Shown here one piece after another: positions 17,721 through 24,333 of a stretch of 64,000 bases of DNA. Origin of the DNA: Methyloceanibacter caenitepidi (lineage in GTDB: Bacteria > Pseudomonadota > Alphaproteobacteria > Rhizobiales > Methyloligellaceae); the NCBI RefSeq assembly GCF_000828475.1, contig NZ_AP014648.1:3235400-3299399 (forward strand). Direction: 5' to 3'. Position 1 is the stretch's first letter. Each line of letters opens with the position of its first letter. Under the pieces are notes generated by a model, which saw only the letters and a list, made by a program, of their open reading frames with translations, made no database searches and was not told the DNA's origin. The translations under genes and the position numbers were made by a program.

Positions 17721-18464
17721 TCGTCACGGCCAGAAAAGTGCGAAGCGAATTTCGACGATCTAAGCGGGCCAATTGGTTGCGGGCGCTCGCAACCAGCCTC
17801 AAATGCACCTAGACCATGCCCTCTTCCGAGCCAGATTCTGGCCGCCCATGACAAAGGCGCTGTTGGCGCAATTGCTGCTCCGCTGTTGGCGTGGCACGGT
17901 TGACATTCCGAATAACTACAGGCCTTCGTGAGCGGGGTAACCACGTTGGGAAGGTCATCGTTGCGGCAGTCTTCGTATACCGAACCATGTAGCAGTTGGG
18001 TAACACCCAGATTGGGCGTGGGGTGAGGATGAAGGCGGCGCACGCGTTGCTAATCACATCGTTGCCGAGCACGAATTGTATGAAGAACTCCAGATCGGAG
18101 CCATTCTTGCACTGCCATCACGTTTTTCCCGATTGGCCATCACGTTTTCCCTGCTGCCCTTGAAGTGTGCTCAACACCTCCTAGCTCTAGTTCTGAACGC
18201 GAGAGCTGAGCCAACGATGAACGCGCAGGGCTTGTTGCCTGTTTACGGAGCGTGTTCTCGGAACATCGTGGCAAGCTTGCCCACGATGAGGCGTCTTGGC
18301 GTGCAGCCTAAGCACCCATTTTGCTTGGACCGTCCAAATCCGCGGTTCACGAAAATGACGCCGAAGCGTTCAGCGCGGCATCATTCCGCGAACGTTCCAT
18401 AGCCGCGGCACGTGATGTCGGCGCGGCTTTCAATCACAGATACGAGATGAAAGGAGTGCCTTTC
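17721..18464. other. Intergenic stretch without a convincing gene
   Basis: No frame here has a good ribosome site together with a recognisable protein. A minus-strand frame contains a lone CxxCH-like motif near 17890-17906 but no other cytochrome features. A near-perfect palindrome sits at 18264-18288 and a short direct repeat (CCATCACGTTTT) occurs twice around 18115-18152. It may be decayed DNA. Confidence 0.5.
18264..18288. repeat. Near-perfect 25-bp palindrome
   Basis: CATCGTG and CACGATG flank a perfect inner palindrome GCAAGCTTGC with one extra C. It lies in the gene-poor gap ~180 bp before the EF-hand gene and has no following T-run, so it is more like a protein-binding or relic site than a terminator. 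Confidence 0.5.
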
Positions 18465-18803
18465 ATGAGACTTGCTATTCTGGCGACAACAGCATTGCTC
18501 GCGATGACGAGCTACGCCCTTGGCGGCGGCGGCGCACCCGTTCCTGAGAAGGCAGAGGGTGTTCCGCCTTCTGGCAGACCAACAGCTGTGCTCAACCAAG
18601 CTGATTGCGAACGCGTCTGGAGAAAATCAAAGGACGCCCTGAGCGGTCACATCGTGAACTTTGAACTGGTGGACAAGAGCGGAGACGGGAAAATCTCCAA
18701 GTCTGAGTTCAAGAGAGGTTGCAATAAGGGTTGGGTGCAGAAACACGCTGCCCTGCCGTCAAACTCGGGTGGCGGTCAAACGCCACGTAAACCGATGCAA
18801 TAG
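18465..18803 (+). CDS. Exported EF-hand protein (112 aa)
   Basis: Starts with a Sec signal peptide (MRLAILATTALLAMTSYALG). The mature part has one canonical calcium-binding EF-hand loop, DKSGDGKISKSE, with acceptable ligands at positions 1, 3, 5, 7, 9 and 12, followed by the F of the exiting helix. A single EF-hand suggests dimerisation or structural Ca2+ binding in the periplasm. ATG 18465 is chosen because AAAGGAG lies 9 bp upstream. A calcium/cation antiporter gene occurs 2 kb downstream, though no operon link is evident. Confidence 0.8.
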   Translation: MRLAILATTALLAMTSYALGGGGAPVPEKAEGVPPSGRPTAVLNQADCERVWRKSKDALSGHIVNFELVDKSGDGKISKSEFKRGCNKGWVQKHAALPSNSGGGQTPRKPMQ

Positions 18804-18941
18804 CTCCTAACGTCAACCGACGCTGGAACGGACAGCGTCCCCACCGATCCTGCGGCGTGTCGCTATTTGCGAGGCCATCCCACTCACGTCGAGCAAACAG
18901 CGGCATTGCCGCGGGGACCAACAGCGAGATGGAGCAAAGCA

Positions 18942-19175
18942 ATGGATAGAGACCACAAAACAGGGGCTTCGGTCTTGAGCTCGACGGAAGGGCGGCTGGG
19001 CCAGAACGACGCAAGGCTCGAGCAACGCAGTGAAGACAAGCTCAAGCATTTTGGAACTGGATCCAAGCAACCTGAACAGGACCGCCGTCCACCGAAGCTC
19101 GGCCAGAAGGAGGCCGAGGAAGAGGCAAGCAGTGAGGCGGCGCTCAAAGACCTGTCGCGCAAAAGCGCGCGTTAG
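18942..19175 (+). CDS. Small charged hypothetical protein (77 aa)
   Basis: Not recognised. Highly hydrophilic and rich in Glu, Lys, Arg and Gln (EEEASSEAALKDLSRKSAR at the end), so probably largely disordered or helical. The ATG at 18942 has a GGAG ribosome site 9 bp upstream. Coding status rests on this and on its place in a run of small genes. Confidence 0.45.
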   Translation: MDRDHKTGASVLSSTEGRLGQNDARLEQRSEDKLKHFGTGSKQPEQDRRPPKLGQKEAEEEASSEAALKDLSRKSAR

Positions 19176-19297
19176 GGTTCCGCGGCTGGAGCCGAAACAA
19201 CGACGGCAACGAAGGACTGGCGAGTTTTTCGACCCGCCACCCAGTGGATACGCGCGTACTGGAACATCGGCGGTGAGGGCGTGTTGTCTAAGTGATC

Positions 19298-19762
19298 ATG
19301 GCTGATGCAGACCTCGAATTTGTCGATGTCAGTGCGCGCCTCGTTGCGGCCGTCGCTGTGGGTATGGGGATTGGCCTGAACCGCGACATTGCGGACAAGC
19401 CGATCGGCATGCGCACGCTTGGGCTCGTCGCGCTCGGCGCGGCTCTTGTCGCGCTCTCGACCGTCCATTTTAACGTCCTGGCCGATCATCCCGATGCGTT
19501 GAGCCGTGTCGTGCAAGGCGTCATTCAGGGCGTGATGGCTGGGATCGGTTTCATTGGCGCAGGCGTGATCATGCGCGACCCCAGTTCGGGCAATGTCGAA
19601 GGGCTGACCACGGCCGCAACCGTGTGGGTGACGGCAGCTCTCGGCATCGCGTGTGCGCTTGCATCGTGGGCAATCGTTGCGGTGTCCGTCTCCCTGGCGG
19701 TGTTCCTGCTTGTGGTCGTGGCGTGGCTGGAAGCTGCCGTGGAGCGGGGACGGTCGCGCTAG
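19298..19762 (+). CDS. MgtC/SapB-family membrane protein (154 aa)
   Basis: Four to five hydrophobic helices with the MgtC/SapB N-terminal domain signature: GIGLNRDIADKPIGMRTLGL, then GVIQGVMAGIGFIGAGVIMRD and GLTTAATVWVTAALG. It lacks the C-terminal ACT-like cytoplasmic domain, so it is the short form. MgtC proteins influence Mg2+ homeostasis and inhibit or modulate F-ATPase in intracellular pathogens; in environmental bacteria the role is less clear. GTG 19292 is an alternative start two codons upstream. The zinc-ribbon gene follows at 28 bp. Confidence 0.85.
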   Translation: MADADLEFVDVSARLVAAVAVGMGIGLNRDIADKPIGMRTLGLVALGAALVALSTVHFNVLADHPDALSRVVQGVIQGVMAGIGFIGAGVIMRDPSSGNVEGLTTAATVWVTAALGIACALASWAIVAVSVSLAVFLLVVVAWLEAAVERGRSR

Positions 19763-19790
19763 TCAATTCCGGCTCTTGAAGGAGGCTCCT

Positions 19791-20024
19791 ATGACCAAAT
19801 GTGCAACATGTGGCAACGACTACGACAAGACGTTCGAAGTTCACATGCAGGGCCAGAGCTACCACTTCGACAGTTTCGAGTGCGCTATCACGGCTTTGGC
19901 ACCGCTCTGCGCACACTGCGGCGTCCGCATTGTAGGACACGGCGTCGAACAGGACGGCAGGATTTTCTGTTGCGCCCATTGCGCCAAGCGCGACGGGGTC
20001 GACGGCCTTGTGGATCGCGGTTGA
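19791..20024 (+). CDS. Small zinc-ribbon / TRASH-like protein (77 aa)
   Basis: Eight cysteines in CxxC-type pairs: CATCGNDY, FECAITALAPLCAHCG and FCCAHCAKRDG, with histidines between. This layout suggests two zinc sites, like a TRASH/YHS-type or rubredoxin-like metal-binding module. A very good ribosome site (AAGGAGG, 6 bp spacing) precedes ATG 19791. It sits between an MgtC-like gene and a hypothetical gene; metal binding is read from the cysteines, the cellular role is unknown. Confidence 0.7.
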   Translation: MTKCATCGNDYDKTFEVHMQGQSYHFDSFECAITALAPLCAHCGVRIVGHGVEQDGRIFCCAHCAKRDGVDGLVDRG

Positions 20025-20064
20025 TAACAGCATCTCCCCCGGCGACCCAAGAAGGAACGAGATC

Positions 20065-20493
20065 ATGTCGAAATACACGGGCGTTCTGAACGAACCGTTG
20101 GAGGTCGAAGATGGCCCTGAGGCGTACTGGGAGCGTGTCGAGGCCCTCGCGGATCACTACGGCATCGATCTGCACGAGGACGCAGGATGGATGAGATTGG
20201 CGATCGAGCTTGCCGCAACTCACGTTCCGGGCTTCCAAATGAAACCAACGAGCCTCCCCGTAGAGGGGCTCACCGCACGCGACGCGGCTTCGTTGACGAG
20301 GTTGATCGAGCACATCAAGGAGGCTCGCTCCGCACGGCGGGCTGCGGCTCGCCTCGAGAAGGCACGAACCGATCTCGATCTCGACAATGCTGACGCTGTG
20401 ACGGCCTGGCTTGAAGGATTCATGGACCCCGCCAACGGCAGCTACGACAAGCGACGGGCCATGGCATTCATTTTTATGCGTTATGGCGCTTAG
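20065..20493 (+). CDS. Hypothetical soluble protein (142 aa)
   Basis: Not recognised. Predicted mostly helical and acidic, with a long charged helix (KEARSARRAAARLEKARTDL). No signal peptide or membrane segment. The start is ATG 20065 with AAGAAGGAACGAG upstream; an earlier in-frame GTG lacks a ribosome site. It lies 40 bp after the zinc-ribbon gene and may share its transcript. Confidence 0.65.
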   Translation: MSKYTGVLNEPLEVEDGPEAYWERVEALADHYGIDLHEDAGWMRLAIELAATHVPGFQMKPTSLPVEGLTARDAASLTRLIEHIKEARSARRAAARLEKARTDLDLDNADAVTAWLEGFMDPANGSYDKRRAMAFIFMRYGA

Positions 20494-20595
20494 GACCGGT
20501 TGCCGCGCCGAGCCGGCGAAGGGTAACCTCCGGGTTCTATGTCGATGAGGTCGGCCGCCGCGCCCATGACCGATATGTAGGATCTCTCGACGCTT

Positions 20596-21591
20596 ATGGC
20601 ATTGGGTCTATTCTTACTGGCCGCCGTCGTGATTGCGATCGCCGGCGTGCGAATGGCCAAACTCGCCGACATACTCGCCGACCGTACCAGGCTGGGCGAA
20701 GCGGTGGTCGGCGGCATGTTTCTCGGCGCCAGTACGTCGCTTTCCGGCGCCGTCACGTCCATATCCGCAGCGTCCGAGGGGTTGGTGTCCCTTGCTGTCT
20801 CCAATGCCATCGGTGGAATTTGCGTGCAGACCGTATTTCTCGTGGTTGCCGATATGACCTATCGCAAGGTCAATCTGGAGCACGCCGCGGCCGACGAGAA
20901 GAACACGCTTCAAGCGGCGATACTCATTTTGCTCCTCAGCGTGGCGCTTGCCGCGTATCTAACTCCACCGTTTGCTTTGTGGGTCGTCCACCCCGCCTCG
21001 ATTGTCCTGGTGGCGGTCTATATCTTCGGGGCACGTGCGGCGGTGGCTCTTGCGAAGCGGCCCATGTGGCATCCCGAGAAAACCAAAGATACAGTCCCGG
21101 ACCAACCGGAGAGCCAACACAAGAGCTCGCAGCTCGCCTATCTTCTCGTCCGGTTCGCCGCACTTGCTGTGATCCTCGGTGTGGCCGGGTATCTGGTGGC
21201 GACGACCGGCGCCCAGATATCGCGCGAGTTCGGCATTTCGCAGACCGTCGTCGGTACCCTATTGACGGCGACCACAACTTCTTTGCCCGAATTGGTCACC
21301 ACGCTTGCAGCCGTGCGTCGCGGAGCGTTGCAGTTGGCCGTCGGCGGCATCGTCGGCGGCAATACCTTCGACGTTCTTTTTCTTAGCTTGTCGGATCTGG
21401 CTTATCGCGAAGGCTCGATCTATCACGCCATGGGGAGTCGCGATGCGCTGCTGCTGGTCGCCGGCACTCTCTTGGCGGCAATACTCTTGGTTGGACTAAT
21501 CATGCGCGATCGCCGAGGCGTCGGCTTCGAAGGCATCAGCATCCTGGCGGTCTATATCGGCCTGATCGCCCTGCAAATCTCGCTCGGTTAG
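20596..21591 (+). CDS. Cation/Ca2+ antiporter of the CaCA superfamily (331 aa)
   Basis: About ten hydrophobic helices in two homologous halves. The second half carries a textbook alpha-repeat: TTTSLPELVTTLAAVRRG ... GGIVGGNTFDVLF, with the ion-binding Glu. The first half has the corresponding segment GASTSLSGAVTSISAASEGL ... SNAIGG, but the usual P-E of the motif is S-G and the terminal GSN is changed. Canonical Na+/Ca2+ exchangers need the Glu in both repeats, so this member may transport another ion or use altered stoichiometry. The start ATG 20596 has only a weak ribosome site. Confidence 0.85.
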   Translation: MALGLFLLAAVVIAIAGVRMAKLADILADRTRLGEAVVGGMFLGASTSLSGAVTSISAASEGLVSLAVSNAIGGICVQTVFLVVADMTYRKVNLEHAAADEKNTLQAAILILLLSVALAAYLTPPFALWVVHPASIVLVAVYIFGARAAVALAKRPMWHPEKTKDTVPDQPESQHKSSQLAYLLVRFAALAVILGVAGYLVATTGAQISREFGISQTVVGTLLTATTTSLPELVTTLAAVRRGALQLAVGGIVGGNTFDVLFLSLSDLAYREGSIYHAMGSRDALLLVAGTLLAAILLVGLIMRDRRGVGFEGISILAVYIGLIALQISLG

Positions 21592-21644
21592 CCGTCGAGC
21601 GCGACGACTACTTTGGGTCAATAGCGGGCGACAGCGGGCAAGTC

Positions 21645-21842
21645 CTAGCCGCCGTGTGGCCCTTCCAGCTTCCAGCGTTCGAGCACCTGCTCGACTTCAT
21701 CGAGAGTCATATTGTCTCGGCGCATGCGGTCACCGATTTTTCGGTGCAGTGAGAAACGATTGCCGTGTTTCTCGAGTTCGAAGAATAGCCGCTCCGCCAA
21801 GTCATTGGCGGCGCGCTCGCGATCGGTAGCGAACGTTTGCAT
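21645..21842 (-). CDS. Small hypothetical protein at the end of the fdh/moco operon (65 aa)
   Basis: Charged helical protein (RERAANDLAERLFFELEKHG; LDEVEQVLERWKLEG). A strong GGGAGG ribosome site precedes ATG 21842, and the gene begins 13 bp after the moeA stop, so it is very likely expressed with the formate dehydrogenase operon. It does not resemble FdsD, the small subunit/chaperone usually seen in such operons. Possible small accessory factor; function unknown. Confidence 0.6.
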   Translation of the reverse strand: MQTFATDRERAANDLAERLFFELEKHGNRFSLHRKIGDRMRRDNMTLDEVEQVLERWKLEGPHGG

Positions 21843-21855
21843 CGCTGCCCTCCCA

Positions 21856-23175
21856 TCAAGAGTCGCCCTTAGCCTTCAGGCATTCTAACCCGGTTTGACG
21901 CTGACCAAGATCAAACTCGGCGAACGGAATGAAATCGACTAGGTCGCCATTGCCGACTGATTCCACATCTTCACCGAGTTCAATCAAGCCATCGGACTCG
22001 CGCAGTGAAGAGATGAGCCCCGACCCATCGCGCGGAAACTTGGTCGCTACAAGCTTCCCATTCTCGCGCGCAAGCATTGCGCGCCAGAATTCGCGCCGTC
22101 CCGGCTTCTTCCGCTGACTGAATGCGGCCGGTACGGGGAAGCGCACTGGCTCCGGCCAGGCCCCTCCTGCAAGCCGCGTGACGAACGGGCGCACATAAAT
22201 GAGATAGCAGACGAACACGGCCACGGGGTTCCCCGGCAGACCGAGGACGACACAGTCGCAAATCTGCCCGAAACTCATAGGGCGCCCAGGCTTGATCGCA
22301 ATCTGCCAGAGGTGTCGCTTCCCCAGCGCATCGATACTACGAACGACATGGTCCTCCTGCCCCTGGCTGGCGCCTCCGGAGAGCACAATGACGTGAAAGT
22401 CGCGGCTTGCTTTAGCAAGCGCCGAAGTGACCGCCTCCGGTGTATCCGGAAGCACGCCCATGTCGACGGCCTGGGCGCCGCTTGCGGAGATCAGGCCCTG
22501 CAACATCGGCGCGTTGGCATCGTAGACAGCTCCGTCGACGAAAGGGTCGCCAGGTCTGAGGACCTCATCGCCAGTTGAGAACACAGCGACCTTCAGCGGC
22601 GCATGGCACAAGAGCGCACCGAGACCCGTGGCCGCGGCGCTCGCGACATCTTGCGGCCGCAACCGCCTTCCCGGCGCAAGCAGCATCTCGCCGGCCTTGG
22701 TGTCCTCGCCCGCAAGTCGCCGATTGGCGCCCGCCTTGAGCCCCGCCGGCACATGCGCACGGCGTGAGCTTTCACGCGCTGAGACTTGCACGTCCTCCTG
22801 CATCGCAACTGTATCGAGGCCAGCGGGTATCACCGCGCCGGTGAAAATTCGCACAGCGGCACCTTGCGGAACCGAACCCTGGAACGGGTGCCCCGCCATG
22901 GCTTCGCCGACGATGTCGAAGTCCGTCCCAGCTTTCGGATCATATTCTCGCGAAGCGAATGCGTAACCGTCGACCGCCGCATTATCATGTCCGGGGATCG
23001 CGCGCGGCGAGACAACTGCTTCGGCCAGGAAGCGGCCGTTTGCTTCCGCGACTGACACGGACTCCGTCCCCGTCACCGGGCGGACGCGAGACTTGAGAAT
23101 CTCAATCGCCTCGTGATGTGGTAGGCGATCCTTGTCGAGGACGAAGCAATCGTCGATCAGCTTGGCTTGCGTCAT
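21856..23175 (-). CDS. moeA: Molybdopterin molybdotransferase MoeA (439 aa)
   Basis: MoeA inserts molybdate (or tungstate) into adenylated molybdopterin. Diagnostic segments are RAIPGHDNAAVDGYAF near the N-terminus, IFTGAVIPAGLDTV, the substrate-binding VLSGGASQGQEDHV, and VLGLPGNPVAVFV. The length is slightly above the ~400 residues of most MoeA. Its start overlaps the mobB stop by 4 bp. Presence in an operon with formate dehydrogenase fits on-site cofactor assembly for that enzyme. Confidence 0.93.
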   Translation of the reverse strand: MTQAKLIDDCFVLDKDRLPHHEAIEILKSRVRPVTGTESVSVAEANGRFLAEAVVSPRAIPGHDNAAVDGYAFASREYDPKAGTDFDIVGEAMAGHPFQGSVPQGAAVRIFTGAVIPAGLDTVAMQEDVQVSARESSRRAHVPAGLKAGANRRLAGEDTKAGEMLLAPGRRLRPQDVASAAATGLGALLCHAPLKVAVFSTGDEVLRPGDPFVDGAVYDANAPMLQGLISASGAQAVDMGVLPDTPEAVTSALAKASRDFHVIVLSGGASQGQEDHVVRSIDALGKRHLWQIAIKPGRPMSFGQICDCVVLGLPGNPVAVFVCYLIYVRPFVTRLAGGAWPEPVRFPVPAAFSQRKKPGRREFWRAMLARENGKLVATKFPRDGSGLISSLRESDGLIELGEDVESVGNGDLVDFIPFAEFDLGQRQTGLECLKAKGDS

Positions 23176-23687
23176 GATCGCTCCAAACCCACGGCCTTGA
23201 GCATGAAATCGACTATGCGCTCGGTGGCGTCGATTGGGAAGACCGGCAGAGACTCCGTCTCGCCATCCGGCCGGTCGGAGGCAATTGCAACGATCCCGGG
23301 CACTTCAGCAGACAAAGACTCGCGCGATGCAGCCCCGTCGCGCCTGATCTCGATCTTTGGATATGTCTCGCGCTTATAGCCTTCGACCAATACGACATCG
23401 CACGGCCCGGCATGCTGCATAAGCTCACCGAAGCTCATCTCTGGAGCATCGCCCAACTCGCGCATCAAGGCAAAGCGGCGCGGTGAGGAAAGGATGATCT
23501 GCGTGGCGCCGGCCTCACGCATCTTGAACGAGTCGCGCCCCGGGTGATCCACGTCGAAGTTCACATGGGCATGCTTGAGGACGGAAACGGCAAAGCCCCG
23601 GGCCGTAAGTTCATGGATGAGACCGGTCATGAGTGTGGTCTTACCGGAGTTCTTCCAACCGACCACGCCGAAGACAGGCGGGCTCAT
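23172..23687 (-). CDS. mobB: Molybdopterin-guanine dinucleotide biosynthesis adaptor MobB (171 aa)
   Basis: P-loop GTPase: VVGWKNSGKTTLMTGLI is the Walker A region and VVLVEGYKRETYPKIE is the conserved MobB segment. MobB assists MobA in making the bis-molybdopterin guanine dinucleotide cofactor. It overlaps mobA by 4 bp and moeA by 4 bp, so all three are translationally coupled. Confidence 0.92.
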   Translation of the reverse strand: MSPPVFGVVGWKNSGKTTLMTGLIHELTARGFAVSVLKHAHVNFDVDHPGRDSFKMREAGATQIILSSPRRFALMRELGDAPEMSFGELMQHAGPCDVVLVEGYKRETYPKIEIRRDGAASRESLSAEVPGIVAIASDRPDGETESLPVFPIDATERIVDFMLKAVGLERS

Positions 23688-24319
23688 GACGCCGCCTCGC
23701 CCAGCAGCGCCTCGGCCGCGGCCAGATCCTCCGGCGCATTGATATTGAAGAATGGGTCAATGCTCCGCGAACCGACGTCGACCGGCGGAAAGAAAACCGG
23801 TACCGCTCCGTGATCCGTGGTCCAGGCTGTCACTTTCCGTTCGCCACGTTTGAGAGATTGCTCAAGTTCTTCGCCGAGCCCGATTGGCCAAAGCCCGATC
23901 ACAGGATGCAAACCGGCATCGGATTGCGCGATGCGAAAACCTGAAGCGTTGCCGGGCGACTCGAGGAACTTTTGCACAAGATCGGCAGGAAAGAAGGGCG
24001 TGTCTGTCGCGATTGTCACCGCATACTCGACCCTGGGCCGGTTCGCTTTTATCCATTCGAGTCCCGCAAGGACGCCGGCCAAAGGTCCCTGAAAGCCGGC
24101 GACACTGTCCGGCACGACTGGGTGGCCGAATGCCTCGAAGCGTGACGGATCGCCGTTGGCGTTGATGACAATTTCCGCGACCTGCGGGCTCAAGCGATCG
24201 ATGATACGTGCGAGAATCGGCTCCCCGCCGAGCGGCCGCAGACACTTGTCGCCGCCTCCCATGCGGCTTGATTTTCCGCCGGCGAGCAGGATTCCAACAA
24301 CACCATTGGGCGGGGCCAT
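23684..24319 (-). CDS. mobA: Molybdenum cofactor guanylyltransferase MobA (211 aa)
   Basis: Nucleotidyltransferase fold with the N-terminal LLAGGKSSRMGGGDKCL (LAGGxSxRMG...DK), the GTP/metal segment TIATDTPFFP and a C-terminal FFNINAPEDLAAAEALL. It attaches GMP to molybdopterin, forming the MGD cofactor used by DMSO-reductase-family enzymes such as the formate dehydrogenase encoded 14 bp upstream. Confidence 0.93.
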   Translation of the reverse strand: MAPPNGVVGILLAGGKSSRMGGGDKCLRPLGGEPILARIIDRLSPQVAEIVINANGDPSRFEAFGHPVVPDSVAGFQGPLAGVLAGLEWIKANRPRVEYAVTIATDTPFFPADLVQKFLESPGNASGFRIAQSDAGLHPVIGLWPIGLGEELEQSLKRGERKVTAWTTDHGAVPVFFPPVDVGSRSIDPFFNINAPEDLAAAEALLGEAAS

Positions 24320-24333
24320 GGTGAATCTTACGG

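Noticed and set aside
17890-17906. CxxCH-like motif suggesting a cytochrome c gene
   Set aside because: Isolated motif in a frame without signal peptide, methionine ligand or ribosome site; most likely chance.
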